DNA of 53,553 nucleotides. Source: Peptoniphilus senegalensis JC140. Lineage in GTDB: Bacteria > Bacillota > Clostridia > Tissierellales > Peptoniphilaceae. The notes beneath the pieces are model-generated. The model did not search any database and was not told where the DNA came from. It saw only the letters and a list, made by a program, of their open reading frames with translations. The position numbers and the translations under genes are program-made. The stretch is taken from NCBI RefSeq assembly GCF_000321025.1, contig NZ_HE610717.1, positions 1-53,553 of the forward strand, in the 5' to 3' direction. Each line of letters opens with the position of its first letter. Positions within the stretch are counted from its first letter, which is position 1. This document shows, piece after piece, positions 7,799 to 17,292 of this stretch.

Positions 7799-9250
7799 TT
7801 GGCAAAGGCAGCTTTTAATGTAAGCGAACTGAATAATTACATCAAAAAGCTAATCTCAATGGACTACATTTTAAGAGATATTAATATCACTGGCGAGGTC
7901 ACAAATCTAAATATTCACAACAATGGAAATATTTATTTTTCTCTAAAGGATAGTTTTGCTAGAATCGATGCAATGGCAAGTCAGGATGATGTGAATATAA
8001 AATTATTTGACGGAGCTAAAGTATTAGCAAAGGGAACTGTTACTTATTATGAGAGAAGTGGCAGAATACTTCTTTATGTTAGTGAAATAGAGCTTGATGG
8101 AAGAGGAAATCTCTACCAAAAATACTTGGATTTAAAGGAGAAACTATCTAAAGAGGGACTTTTTGAAGCTTCTTACAAGAAGAAAATTAAAAAATATCCT
8201 TCTTCTATTGGACTTATCACTTCAACAAGTGGAGCTGCCATTAAGGATGTAATAAATCTTTTTAGGAAGAGAAATAAAACTTGCGACATTTATGTCTTTC
8301 CAAGTCTAGTTCAAGGAGACTCTGCCAGCGAAAGTTTAATTAGTGGAATAAAATATTTTAATGAAATAGAAAAAGTTGACACAATAATTATTGCTCGTGG
8401 TGGAGGAAGTTTTGAAGATTTATTTGTCTTTAATGACGAGAGTCTTGCAAGAGAGATTTTTGCGTCAAAAATTCCTATTATTTCTGCAGTTGGTCACGAA
8501 GTTGACTACACTATTTGCGATTTTGTGGCAGATTTAAGGGCAGCGACGCCAACTAATGCGGCTGAACTTGTCACTATTAGTGAAGATGAGATTGTAGAAC
8601 TACTTTCGAAAAAGAAAGCTGAACTAAGTAGTTTAATGGAAAGAAGACTAAATTATAATCATTTGAAACTTCTTTCACTATATAAGAATATTTCTCTAAA
8701 AAATCAAGTCTACAAGATTAATTCTATGACAAGAGATCTTCTCTATAGGGAGAACTTGTTAAATAATTCTATGAAAAAAATCTTGCAAGTCCATTCTTAT
8801 GAGCTTCAAAACAAAAAATTTTACTTGCAGAATTTTAAGTTAAACAAGTCTAAGGAAATCGAAAATTATTCCTATAGGCTTAAAAATATTTCTGTAAAAT
8901 TAAATTCCCAAGTCATTAAAAGTAGAGAAAACCTGAACTTTAATAAAAAACTTTTAAACTATTATTTCAAATCAAAGGTTAATGAAGAATTTAAAAAGTT
9001 CAAATCCTATGAGAAGTTTATTTTAGATTATGATTTGTCTGAGAGAATAAAAAATGAAAGGGATAGGCTAAATTTTTTAAAGGCAAGATTAAATTCAGCT
9101 TTCGACAAGATTAATAAAGTTGAAATACTTAATGAAGATGGATTAGAGTTAAAATCCGTCAAAAATGTAAGGCTTGGAGAGATAATTTCTCTTAAATTTA
9201 AGGATGGAAATGTAAAATCAAAGGTTCAAAATGTGGAAATGAGGGATTAA
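7799..9250 (+). CDS. xseA: Exodeoxyribonuclease VII large subunit
   Basis: Catalytic subunit of the ssDNA-specific exonuclease VII used in repair. N-terminal OB fold (about 1-100, ITGEVTNLNIHNNGNIYFSLKD), a nuclease core with IGLITSTSGAAIKDVI, IIARGGGSFEDLFVFNDE and ISAVGHEVDYTICDFVADLRA, then a long Lys-rich coiled coil (about 260-430) that binds XseB. At 483 residues it is somewhat longer than the usual 400-450, mostly in the coiled coil. The start is TTG 7799 with AGGAG upstream. xseB begins on the next base after its stop. Confidence 0.95.
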   Translation: MAKAAFNVSELNNYIKKLISMDYILRDINITGEVTNLNIHNNGNIYFSLKDSFARIDAMASQDDVNIKLFDGAKVLAKGTVTYYERSGRILLYVSEIELDGRGNLYQKYLDLKEKLSKEGLFEASYKKKIKKYPSSIGLITSTSGAAIKDVINLFRKRNKTCDIYVFPSLVQGDSASESLISGIKYFNEIEKVDTIIIARGGGSFEDLFVFNDESLAREIFASKIPIISAVGHEVDYTICDFVADLRAATPTNAAELVTISEDEIVELLSKKKAELSSLMERRLNYNHLKLLSLYKNISLKNQVYKINSMTRDLLYRENLLNNSMKKILQVHSYELQNKKFYLQNFKLNKSKEIENYSYRLKNISVKLNSQVIKSRENLNFNKKLLNYYFKSKVNEEFKKFKSYEKFILDYDLSERIKNERDRLNFLKARLNSAFDKINKVEILNEDGLELKSVKNVRLGEIISLKFKDGNVKSKVQNVEMRD

Positions 9251-9475
9251 ATGCAAAAAGATTACGAAAGTTCTTTTAGAGAGCTTGAAAAAATTATAAA
9301 GGAACTTGAGTCTAAAGACATTAGTCTCGAAGATTCCATAAAAAAGTATGAGGAAGGGATTGAGCTTTACAAGTATCTTAACAATACCCTAAAGGCATAC
9401 GAAGGCAAGATTAAAACTATTGCAGAAGAAAACTCTGAATTTATTGAGGACAAAAACAATGACAGATACAGATAA
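9251..9475 (+). CDS. xseB: Exodeoxyribonuclease VII small subunit
   Basis: A 74-residue helical subunit that wraps the XseA coiled coil. The hallmark SSFRELEKIIKELESKDISLEDSIKKYEEGIEL matches the family, shown here as the segments FRELEKIIKELE and LEDSIKKYEEG. It starts immediately after the xseA stop, and its end overlaps the ispA start by 17 bases. Confidence 0.93.
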   Translation: MQKDYESSFRELEKIIKELESKDISLEDSIKKYEEGIELYKYLNNTLKAYEGKIKTIAEENSEFIEDKNNDRYR

Positions 9476-10322
9476 TTTACTAGAAAAATTTAATAATTAT
9501 TTGAGTTTACTACTTGAATACGATGATAGTCCACAACATAAAGTAATTGATTCTATGAAATACTCACTTTTTTCTGGTGGAAAGAGAATTAGACCAATGC
9601 TAACTCTTTTGGCTTATAGAGAGTTTTCAAGTGAAGAGGATTCCTTTGATAAAATTCTTCCCTTTGCTGCTGCGATTGAGATGATACATACTTATTCTCT
9701 AATTCACGACGATCTTCCAGCCATGGATAACGACGATTTTAGAAGAGAAAAGCCAACTAATCACAAGGTTTATACAGAGGGAATTGCAACTTTGGCAGGG
9801 GATGGACTTTTAAATATGTCTATGGAAATTCTCCTAAGGCACATTGAAACAATTGAAGATAAAGATGAGCTAAAGCGTGCAATTAGAGCTATGAAGCATA
9901 TTTATAGTGCAACTGGTGTAAATGGAATGATTGGTGGACAAACTATTGATATTGATTTTGATGTAGCTGACTACAATGAAGACATCTGCGAAAATATGTA
10001 CAAGTTAAAGACAGGCGCTCTTATAAAGGCATCTGTTGTAGTTGGTGGTATAATTGCAGGAGTTGAAGCAGACAATCTTACAAAGCTTGCTAAGTTTGGG
10101 GAATGTATTGGTCTTGCCTACCAATTTGAAGATGACCTACTTGATGAAGAAAAGGATCCAGACAGCGGCGAGATAAATATACTCTTCTTTAAGGAAAAAG
10201 AGGAACTCAAAAATGAAATTATTGAGCTGACAAACTCCTCCGATGAAGCCCTTGAAGGACTTGAACTAAAAGATAATTCCTTAAAAAGTTTTGTTGCAAA
10301 GTTAATAAATAGGAGCAGGTAA
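9459..10322 (+). CDS. ispA: Polyprenyl synthetase (farnesyl diphosphate synthase type)
   Basis: Condenses isopentenyl diphosphate with allylic diphosphates to build C15-C20 prenyl diphosphates. The 287-residue protein contains GGKRIRPML, the first Asp-rich motif DDLPAMDND and the second, FEDDLLDEE. The second motif usually reads FQDDxLD, so a Glu stands where Gln is common. I start at ATG 9459, which has GAGGA eight bases upstream, rather than an upstream TTG. It couples to xseB and, through TAATG, to tlyA. The chain length made cannot be decided by eye. IspH (fused to S1) is encoded 11 kb downstream. Confidence 0.92.
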   Translation: MTDTDNLLEKFNNYLSLLLEYDDSPQHKVIDSMKYSLFSGGKRIRPMLTLLAYREFSSEEDSFDKILPFAAAIEMIHTYSLIHDDLPAMDNDDFRREKPTNHKVYTEGIATLAGDGLLNMSMEILLRHIETIEDKDELKRAIRAMKHIYSATGVNGMIGGQTIDIDFDVADYNEDICENMYKLKTGALIKASVVVGGIIAGVEADNLTKLAKFGECIGLAYQFEDDLLDEEKDPDSGEINILFFKEKEELKNEIIELTNSSDEALEGLELKDNSLKSFVAKLINRSR

Positions 10323-11122
10323 TGGCGAAGAAACGTGCGGATGTCTTATTAGTTGAAAAGGGTTTAATTGATTCAAGAGAAAAAGCCAAGAGATTAATAA
10401 TGGAAGGCAAGGTTTTTATTGGTACTGAAAGAGTGGAAAAGCCAGGAATGCAATTAAAAGATGATGTAAAAATTTATATCAAGGGTTTGGAGGATACTTT
10501 TGTGTCAAGGGGTGGTCACAAGCTAGAAAAGATGATTGATGACTACGATATAGATTTAAGTGATGCTGTCTGCGTGGATATAGGTGCATCCACAGGTGGT
10601 TTTACTCACTGCATGTTAAAACATGGAGCAAAAAAAGTTTATGCCATTGATGTTGGTTACAATCAGCTTGACTACAAGCTTAGGATGGACGAGCGTGTTG
10701 TGTCACTAGAGAGAACTAATATAAGATATTTTGATACCGACTTAATTTCTGAAGAAGTTGATTTTGTCTCCATTGACGTATCCTTTATTTCTCTTGAACT
10801 TGTTCTTCCTGTTGCCAAGGAAATTTGTGGCGAAAAAGGCAAAATTGTTGCTCTAATTAAGCCTCAATTTGAAGCTGGTAAGGGCAAAATTGGAAAAGGT
10901 GGAATTGTAAGGGATAAAAAAGTACATATTGAAGTTATCGAAAAAATAATAGAGCTTGCAAAAGAATTGGAGTTAAATATTATTGCCATAACAAATTCTC
11001 CTATAAAGGGGACAAGCGGCAACATTGAATTTTTAATTTACTTGTCAAATTGTGAAGAGAGAACTGAAAAATTTGATGCAAGTGAAATTGTAAAAAAGGC
11101 TTATGAAAGTTTAAATGATTAG
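10322..11122 (+). CDS. tlyA: TlyA/YqxC family rRNA (cytidine-2'-O)-methyltransferase
   Basis: Members 2'-O-methylate cytidines in 16S and/or 23S rRNA. The 266-residue protein has an N-terminal S4 RNA-binding domain (about 4-65, RADVLLVEKGLIDSREKAKR) and an FtsJ-like methyltransferase domain with SAM motif VCVDIGASTGGFTHC, VDFVSIDVSFISL and ALIKPQFEAGK. Gene order ispA-tlyA-recN is the one found across Firmicutes. The start overlaps the ispA stop by one base. Which cytidine is modified is not readable from the sequence. Confidence 0.92.
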   Translation: MAKKRADVLLVEKGLIDSREKAKRLIMEGKVFIGTERVEKPGMQLKDDVKIYIKGLEDTFVSRGGHKLEKMIDDYDIDLSDAVCVDIGASTGGFTHCMLKHGAKKVYAIDVGYNQLDYKLRMDERVVSLERTNIRYFDTDLISEEVDFVSIDVSFISLELVLPVAKEICGEKGKIVALIKPQFEAGKGKIGKGGIVRDKKVHIEVIEKIIELAKELELNIIAITNSPIKGTSGNIEFLIYLSNCEERTEKFDASEIVKKAYESLND

Positions 11123-11129
11123 GTGAAAT

Positions 11130-12791
11130 ATGCTTTTAGAGTTAAATATCGAAAATTTTGCAATAATTGAAAATATGAAAATTGAGTTTGAAACTGGTTT
11201 AAATGTTTTAACTGGAGAAACTGGTTCTGGTAAGTCAATTATAATAGATTCCCTTGGTCTTGTCCTTGGTCAAAGAGTGAATAAAGATATTATAAAAAAG
11301 GGAAAAGATAGAGCTTTTATTGAAGCAGTTTTCTCTTCCTATGATGACGAAACTAAAGAGCTTTTAGCTCAATATGGAATTGATTCAGGGGACTTAATTG
11401 TAATTTCTAAGGAAATACGAGATAAAGGGCCAACAATAACTAGGATTAACAACAGAACAGTAACATCACAAATTTTGTCAAAAATTTCCACTCATTTAAT
11501 TGATATTTTTGCACAGCATGAGTCAATTTCACTTATGGACAACAAAAATCAACTTAAATTAATTGATGATTTCTCTGGAAAGGCTCAAAAGGATTTACTT
11601 TTGAAATTAAAGGAACTTGTTCAAGAGATAAATTCTTTAAAAGATGAATACAAAGAAAAATCTCTCCTTGAAAAAAATAAAGACAGAGAAATGGATTTAT
11701 TGGCATATCAAATAAAAGAAATTGAAGATGCAGGCTTATCTGATTACGATGATGAAGAGCTTTATGACGATTTTAATGCTCTAAATAACATGACAGACAC
11801 TATAATAAAATTATCTCAAGCAAAGTCTCTTATCAATGATGGATATGAAAGTACTTCTGCAGAAGATATTTTAGATAAAATAATTGGAAATATTGTTGAT
11901 GTTACTAAGTACAACAAAAATTTAAAGGAAACAGAAGAAGAACTTGAGGACATAAGATATAGGCTATCTGATATTGCAAAAAAACTTGATAGAATTATTA
12001 ATTCTAGTGAAGTTGACGAAGAAAAACTTCAATTTTTAAAAGATAGGATTGACCTTGTAAATAATTTAAAATTAAAATACGGGAACAATGTCAAAAAGAT
12101 AAATACTTTTTATGAAGAGACTAGAGATAGACTTTTGTTTTTACAAAACTTCGAAGACAATTTAAAGAAACTTTTAGACAAAATAAAAAATTTAGAAGAT
12201 GAGGCTTTAAAATTAGCAAAGGAAATTAGTGAGAACAGAAAGAAAACAGCTAGAGTTTTGGAAAAGGAAGTCGAAGAAGAAATTAACAAATTAAATATTA
12301 AAGATGCAAAATTTAAAATTGATATAAAAGAAAAAGAGCTATCCCATGATGGATTTGATAAAATTGAGTTTTTAATTGCTCCAAACTTGGGTCAAGATTT
12401 GATGCCTATGGCAAAGGTTGCATCTGGCGGCGAAATGAGTAGAATTATGCTTGGATTTAAGAGCATTATTGCTGAAAAAGACAACATACCTACTCTTGTT
12501 TTTGATGAAATTGATACGGGTATTAGTGGAAAGACAGCACAAATTGTTGGCAACAAGATTAAAGAACTTGCAGGAGACAGACAAGTTATAGTAATTTCTC
12601 ACTTGCCACAAATTGTTGCCTTAGCTGACACCCATTTTGCAATAAAAAAAGATGTGGTAAACAATAGCACAATTTCTACAATTGACAAATTAAACTATGA
12701 TGAGAGAGTCGAAGAAGTTGCAAGACTAATTGGCGGAATGAATGTAAGTGAAGTTGCAATAGAAACTGCAAAGGAAATGATTGGTGATTAA
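11130..12791 (+). CDS. recN: DNA repair protein RecN
   Basis: SMC-like ATPase acting in double-strand-break repair. The 553-residue product has the head domain with Walker A TGETGSGKS (about 29-37), two coiled-coil arms (about 145-210 and 260-385), and the C-terminal half head with VASGGEMSRIMLG signature and Walker B TLVFDEIDTGISG, followed by VISHLPQIVALAD. The length is normal. It lies between tlyA and a Nudix gene that begins on the next base. Confidence 0.96.
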   Translation: MLLELNIENFAIIENMKIEFETGLNVLTGETGSGKSIIIDSLGLVLGQRVNKDIIKKGKDRAFIEAVFSSYDDETKELLAQYGIDSGDLIVISKEIRDKGPTITRINNRTVTSQILSKISTHLIDIFAQHESISLMDNKNQLKLIDDFSGKAQKDLLLKLKELVQEINSLKDEYKEKSLLEKNKDREMDLLAYQIKEIEDAGLSDYDDEELYDDFNALNNMTDTIIKLSQAKSLINDGYESTSAEDILDKIIGNIVDVTKYNKNLKETEEELEDIRYRLSDIAKKLDRIINSSEVDEEKLQFLKDRIDLVNNLKLKYGNNVKKINTFYEETRDRLLFLQNFEDNLKKLLDKIKNLEDEALKLAKEISENRKKTARVLEKEVEEEINKLNIKDAKFKIDIKEKELSHDGFDKIEFLIAPNLGQDLMPMAKVASGGEMSRIMLGFKSIIAEKDNIPTLVFDEIDTGISGKTAQIVGNKIKELAGDRQVIVISHLPQIVALADTHFAIKKDVVNNSTISTIDKLNYDERVEEVARLIGGMNVSEVAIETAKEMIGD

Positions 12792-13343
12792 ATGGCAAAT
12801 TCAAATAACGAAGAAAGAACTATGAAATCCATGAAGATTTTTGACGGTAAGGTCTTACAGCTTAGAGTTGATACAGTTGAGATGGAAGGTCAAAAGTACA
12901 CAAAAAGAGAAATTGTGGAAAGACAGCCTGCTGTTGGTGTTGTTGCTATAACAGAAGATGACGAAATAATTTTGATAAGACAATATAGAAAGGCAATTGA
13001 CAAAGAAATTTATGAAATACCAGCGGGAATGGTTGATTTTGGGGAAGAGCCACAAAAAGCTGCTCTTCGTGAGTTAAAGGAAGAGACAGGTTATGATGCT
13101 GTTAAATCTGATTATTTATTAGAAACTTATTCATCTCCAGGTTTTACAAATGAAAAAATATTTATTTTTTATGCAGAAGGATTAATTGCAGGCGCACAAA
13201 ACCTAGACGAATTTGAACACCTTACAGTGGAAAAAATAAAATTTGAAGAAGCTTTAAAGTTAATAAGCCTTGGGGAAATAACTGACTCAAAATCAGTAGC
13301 AGGTATTTTATATTACAATACTTTTAGGAGGAAAAATGGATAA
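12792..13343 (+). CDS. nudF: NUDIX hydrolase, ADP-ribose pyrophosphatase type
   Basis: Hydrolyses nucleoside-diphosphate-linked substrates, most likely ADP-ribose to AMP and ribose phosphate. The Nudix box spans about residues 79-101, with G79, the REL (93-95) and the EE pair before TG intact; the upstream EIPAGMVD is typical of the ADP-ribose group. The 183-residue length fits. It starts on the base after recN and overlaps the next gene by 8 bases. Placement before nucleoside phosphorylases suggests a salvage or clean-up role; the substrate is inferred. Confidence 0.88.
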   Translation: MANSNNEERTMKSMKIFDGKVLQLRVDTVEMEGQKYTKREIVERQPAVGVVAITEDDEIILIRQYRKAIDKEIYEIPAGMVDFGEEPQKAALRELKEETGYDAVKSDYLLETYSSPGFTNEKIFIFYAEGLIAGAQNLDEFEHLTVEKIKFEEALKLISLGEITDSKSVAGILYYNTFRRKNG

Positions 13344-14136
13344 GACGATTAAATATATAAGAGAAAAAATAAATTTTGAGCCTGAAATTGGAATTGTTCT
13401 AGGATCAGGACTTGGCGATTTTGCAGATTCAATCGAGAATAAAGTTGAAATAGCTTATAAGGACATTCCAGATTTTCCAGTTTCCACAGTAAAGGGTCAC
13501 GATGGAAAACTAATCTTTGGAAAGATAAATTCAAAAAAAGTCTGCCTAATGAAGGGGAGAATTCACTTTTACGAAGGCTATGAAATGGCTGATGTTGTCT
13601 ATCCTATAAAGGTTCTTGCAGATTTAGGTGTTAAAACTTTAATATTAACTAATGCTGCTGGTGGAGTTAATGAAAGCTTTAATCCATCAGATTTAATGAT
13701 TATAACAGACCATATTAATTTGATGGGCAAAAATCCACTAATTGGTCCCAATGATGAGGATCTTGGACCAAGATTTCCTGATATGACTGACCTTTATACT
13801 CCAGAACTTGTTGAAATTGCTGAAAATTCTGCGAAAAAAGTTGGCATTAATATAAAAAAAGGTGTGTATATGTATTTCACTGGACCAAGCTATGAAACAG
13901 CAGCAGAAGTTAGAATGGCAAGGATACTTGGAGCTGATGCAGTAGGGATGAGTACAGTTCCTGAAGCAATTGTTGCAAGACACAGAGGACTTAAAATTCT
14001 AGGTATTTCAACTATAACTAATATGAGTACGGGAATACTTGAAACTCCACTTGACCATGCAGAGGTTGTTGAAGTGGGAAAAGTCGTTGCTGGAAAATTT
14101 AAAGAACTTTTAAATGAAATCATTGAGGAGATTTGA
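13336..14136 (+). CDS. punA: Purine-nucleoside phosphorylase (trimeric type)
   Basis: Cleaves purine (2'-deoxy)ribonucleosides with phosphate, releasing base and (deoxy)ribose-1-phosphate. The 266-residue protein has the phosphate-binding start IGIVLGSGLGDFAD, TVKGHDGKL, GRIHFYEGYEM, LTNAAGGVN, and the substrate pocket TGPSYETAAEVRM with GMSTVPE: the trimeric, inosine/guanosine-type PNP rather than hexameric DeoD. AGGAGG-like bases (13326-13331) precede ATG 13336. It overlaps the pyrimidine phosphorylase by one base, making a salvage pair. Confidence 0.94.
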   Translation: MDKTIKYIREKINFEPEIGIVLGSGLGDFADSIENKVEIAYKDIPDFPVSTVKGHDGKLIFGKINSKKVCLMKGRIHFYEGYEMADVVYPIKVLADLGVKTLILTNAAGGVNESFNPSDLMIITDHINLMGKNPLIGPNDEDLGPRFPDMTDLYTPELVEIAENSAKKVGINIKKGVYMYFTGPSYETAAEVRMARILGADAVGMSTVPEAIVARHRGLKILGISTITNMSTGILETPLDHAEVVEVGKVVAGKFKELLNEIIEEI

Positions 14137-15437
14137 TGAATTTTTTAGATATTATTCAAAAGAAAAAGGAAAATAAAGTTTTAAGTGAAGAAGAAATAAA
14201 ATATTTTATAGAGAATTATGTAAAGGGAGAAATTCCTGATTATCAAGTTTCAGCTTTTTTGATGGCAGTTTATTTTAATAAATTAAATTTAGACGAAACT
14301 TATTATCTCACAAAGGCTATGATAGATTCAGGAGATCGTGTTGATTTATCTGAAGTGCCTGGTTCTAAGGTTGATAAGCACTCTACTGGTGGCGTTGGAG
14401 ATACAGTTACTCTTGTTCTTGGACCACTTCTTGCATCAGTTGGTCTTGTATTTGCGAAGATGAGTGGCAGGGGACTTGGACACACAGGAGGAACGCTTGA
14501 TAAGCTTGAATCTATTCCAGGGTTTAATATAAATATTGGCGGTAAAGAATTTGTTGAAATTCTAAAAAAATCAAATATTGCAGTGATTGGTCAAACAGAA
14601 AATATTGTGCCTGCCGATAAACTTCTCTATGCCCTAAGAGATGCAACAGCAACTGTTGACAATGTAAGCTTAATTGCGTCTTCAATTCTTTCAAAGAAAA
14701 TTGCTCTTGGAACTGACGCCCTAGTTTTAGATGTAAAAGTAGGTAATGGCGCCTTTATGAAGGATGTGCCATCAGCCATTGAACTTTCAAAATTAATGGT
14801 AAGTCTTGGCAAAAAATTTGGCAGAAACACTAAAGCGATAATAACAAGCATGAATGAACCTCTTGGCGATGCTATAGGAAACAGCTTAGAAGTTATTGAA
14901 GCTATAAATATTTTAAAAGGGGAAAAATCTGGGCATCTAAAAGATATTGCACTAAGAATTGGCTCTAAGCTAATGATTATGGAAGGAGTTGCCAAATCTG
15001 AAGATGAGGCAATAAAAGTTCTTGAAGAAAGAATTTCTGACGGCGCTGCAATAGAAAAGTTTAAAGAAATGGTTGAGCTTCAAGCTGGAGATTCATCTTA
15101 TATCGATGATACTGATAAATTTAAAAAATCTACAATAATAAAGGAAATTACATCTGAAGAAAGAGGATTTGTAAAATCAATTGAGGCAATTGAAATCGGA
15201 ATTGCATCAAGAGATTTAGGTGCTGGCAGACACAAGAAAGGCGATGTACTTGATTTAAGTGCAGGTATTTACCTTCACAAAAAAGTTGGCGACTTCGTAG
15301 AAAAGGGCGAAAAAATTGCCACAATTTATACTGAAAAGGAAAATGAAGTAGAGGGCGCAATTAATAGAATTAAAAATGCCTATGCCTTTTCTGATAATAG
15401 GGAAGAATATAAACTGATTATAGAAGAGATTGATTGA
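14136..15437 (+). CDS. pdp: Pyrimidine-nucleoside phosphorylase
   Basis: Phosphorolysis of thymidine, deoxyuridine and, in the Firmicute type, uridine. The 433-residue protein carries the family signature KMSGRGLGHTGGTLDKLES, split by the phosphate site DKHSTGGVGDT, plus LVLDVKVGNGAFM and the C-terminal lid domain. I start at ATG 14136, which shares its A with the previous stop and has GAGGAG five bases upstream; TTG 14133 is a poorer start. With punA it gives complete nucleoside cleavage to sugar-1-phosphates. Bacillus-type Pdp and DeoA are hard to separate by eye. Confidence 0.94.
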   Translation: MNFLDIIQKKKENKVLSEEEIKYFIENYVKGEIPDYQVSAFLMAVYFNKLNLDETYYLTKAMIDSGDRVDLSEVPGSKVDKHSTGGVGDTVTLVLGPLLASVGLVFAKMSGRGLGHTGGTLDKLESIPGFNINIGGKEFVEILKKSNIAVIGQTENIVPADKLLYALRDATATVDNVSLIASSILSKKIALGTDALVLDVKVGNGAFMKDVPSAIELSKLMVSLGKKFGRNTKAIITSMNEPLGDAIGNSLEVIEAINILKGEKSGHLKDIALRIGSKLMIMEGVAKSEDEAIKVLEERISDGAAIEKFKEMVELQAGDSSYIDDTDKFKKSTIIKEITSEERGFVKSIEAIEIGIASRDLGAGRHKKGDVLDLSAGIYLHKKVGDFVEKGEKIATIYTEKENEVEGAINRIKNAYAFSDNREEYKLIIEEID

Positions 15438-15438
15438 A

Positions 15439-16071
15439 ATGAATAAATTAGATATAGCATCTATTGCAATAAATATTATTGCACTTATGATTGCCATAAT
15501 TCCACATGAGATAGCTCACGGCTATGTTGCCTATCTTTGTGGAGACACAACTGCAAAAGACGACGGAAGACTTAGTTTAAACCCACTTAATCACATTGAC
15601 CCTGTGGGTTTAATTTCTATGATTATTTTTAGATTTGGATGGGCAAAGGCTGTGCCTATTAATCCTTATAGATTTAAGGGAAATAGAAAAGTTGATTCTC
15701 TATTAGTTTCTCTTGCAGGAGTTTTTACTAATTTTGTATTGGGTTTTGTTGCTGGAATTATTTTAGTTTATTTAAACTACAGGTCATCGGCATTAGTGCC
15801 ACTTTTCACATCAATTTTTTGGTACAATATTATGCTCGGCGTATTTAATCTTGTACCACTTCCACCACTTGATGGCTCAAAGGTTTTGGCAACACTTTTG
15901 CCAGAAAATTTGGAATATAAATTTTATAAGTATGAGAAATATTTTTACTTTGTCCTTGTAATAATGATTTTTTCTGGCTTAGTGGATAAGTTCATCGCAC
16001 CAATTATCGAAAGTATTTTAAGCGGTATTATTTATGTGGGAATAAATTTATGGAATACAATATTGTTTTAA
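15439..16071 (+). CDS. Site-2 protease family (M50) membrane metalloprotease
   Basis: A compact 210-residue intramembrane zinc protease homologue. The zinc-binding HEIAH (23-27) sits in the first hydrophobic segment, and the second motif NLVPLPPLDGSKVL supplies the third ligand Asp. There are about five hydrophobic segments and no PDZ domain, as in the small stand-alone group next to scpA in many Firmicutes. ATG 15439 is chosen over TTG 15430, since it lies just after the preceding stop. The last 22 bases overlap scpA. The substrate is unknown. Confidence 0.9.
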   Translation: MNKLDIASIAINIIALMIAIIPHEIAHGYVAYLCGDTTAKDDGRLSLNPLNHIDPVGLISMIIFRFGWAKAVPINPYRFKGNRKVDSLLVSLAGVFTNFVLGFVAGIILVYLNYRSSALVPLFTSIFWYNIMLGVFNLVPLPPLDGSKVLATLLPENLEYKFYKYEKYFYFVLVIMIFSGLVDKFIAPIIESILSGIIYVGINLWNTILF

Positions 16072-16796
16072 AAACTTATGAAGGTCCAATGGATCTTCTT
16101 TTAGATTTAATAAAAGAAAAAGAAATTGATATTTATGATATTCCAATTTTTACAATAACAGAAGAATTTTTAAAATACATTGAAAATATGAAGAAATTAA
16201 ATCTCACTTTAACTTCTGATTTTATTTTAATGGCATCCACTCTCTTAGAAATAAAATCAAAAATGCTTTTGCCAAAGAAAGAGTTTAGTGATGATGAATA
16301 CGAAGTGGAGGAAGACCCAAGGCTTGATTTAGTTGAAAGTCTTTTGGAGTACAAAAAGTACAAAGAAGCTTCAGAAATTTTGAAAGCTCAAGAAGAATAT
16401 GAGTCAAAATCTTTTTATAAGCTAAAGACAGAAATTTTTTCTATGAGTGAAATGGACTTTTTGAAGGAATCAAATGTAGAAAAACTTTCATTTGCCTTTT
16501 ATAATATTCTGAAAAAATATAAGGACAAGGAAGTTGTTGGCATTGAGAGAGAATATTTTAAGGTTGAAGACGCGGCGAGAAAAATAAAGCAAGCTCTAAA
16601 GATAAATAAAAAAATAAAGTTTAGCCAGCTTTTAGAGGACATAGTTTATAAAGTTGATGTTATAACTTACTTTTTGGGAATGCTTGAACTCATAAAGAAC
16701 GAATATATTATTGCAGAGCAAAGTGACAATTTTGCAGATATTTTAATTGAAGAAAGAGATTACCATGGACAAGAACAGACTCAAATCAATAATTGA
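16050..16796 (+). CDS. scpA: Segregation and condensation protein A
   Basis: Kleisin subunit that bridges Smc heads in the bacterial condensin. The 248-residue protein begins with the typical YEGPMDLLLDLIKEKEIDIYDIPI, shown as the pieces EGPMDLLLDLI and IDIYDIPI; the middle is a charged helical linker and the C terminus a winged helix (about 165-235). It overlaps both the M50 gene and scpB, consistent with co-translation of the ScpAB complex. smc itself is not in the window. Confidence 0.95.
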   Translation: MEYNIVLKTYEGPMDLLLDLIKEKEIDIYDIPIFTITEEFLKYIENMKKLNLTLTSDFILMASTLLEIKSKMLLPKKEFSDDEYEVEEDPRLDLVESLLEYKKYKEASEILKAQEEYESKSFYKLKTEIFSMSEMDFLKESNVEKLSFAFYNILKKYKDKEVVGIEREYFKVEDAARKIKQALKINKKIKFSQLLEDIVYKVDVITYFLGMLELIKNEYIIAEQSDNFADILIEERDYHGQEQTQINN

Positions 16797-17292
16797 ATCA
16801 ATACTTTTTATTTGGGGAGACCCTATAAGCCTTGAGGACCTTGCAAGTACCCTTGAACTGAGAAAGGATTACGCAAGGGAAATACTTATGGAAATGAAGG
16901 AAAATTACAAAAATGAAACTTCTGGTTTAAGGCTAAGAGAAGTTGACGGGAAATTTCAACTGGGTACTAAACAAGATAATGAACCTTATTTAAAAAATTT
17001 AATTAAAGAAAAAAATGAAAAGAATCTTTCAAAACCTGCTCTTGAAACTTTATCAATTATCGCTTATAAACAGCCAGTGACAAAGGTTGAAGTAGAAGAA
17101 CTTAGAGGTGTTAACTGTGACAGCACAATCAAGGGTCTACTTGATTTTAATTTAATAGAAATTTCTGGCAAGCTTGACAGGATTGGTCATCCAAATTTAT
17201 ACAGCACCACTGATAAATTTTTACAAAAGTTTGGCATGAAAAATTTGGAAGAACTGCCCGACTTAAAGGAATTAGAGGAGGAAGCTAATTGA
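16765..17292 (+). CDS. scpB: Segregation and condensation protein B
   Basis: Dimeric winged-helix partner of ScpA in the Smc complex. The 175-residue product contains IIESILFIWGDPIS at the N terminus and the strongly conserved LSKPALETLSIIAYKQPVTK near residues 85-104, then LRGVNCD. I start at ATG 16765, because the in-frame TTG at 16747 would add six residues not expected in the family and has no better ribosome-binding site. It overlaps scpA by 32 bases and the next gene by four. Confidence 0.94.
   Translation: MDKNRLKSIIESILFIWGDPISLEDLASTLELRKDYAREILMEMKENYKNETSGLRLREVDGKFQLGTKQDNEPYLKNLIKEKNEKNLSKPALETLSIIAYKQPVTKVEVEELRGVNCDSTIKGLLDFNLIEISGKLDRIGHPNLYSTTDKFLQKFGMKNLEELPDLKELEEEAN

Noticed and set aside
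14627-14995. A 122-codon open frame on the minus strand inside the pyrimidine phosphorylase gene
   Set aside because: No ribosome-binding site, no recognisable domain, and it lies wholly within an intact, well-conserved gene.
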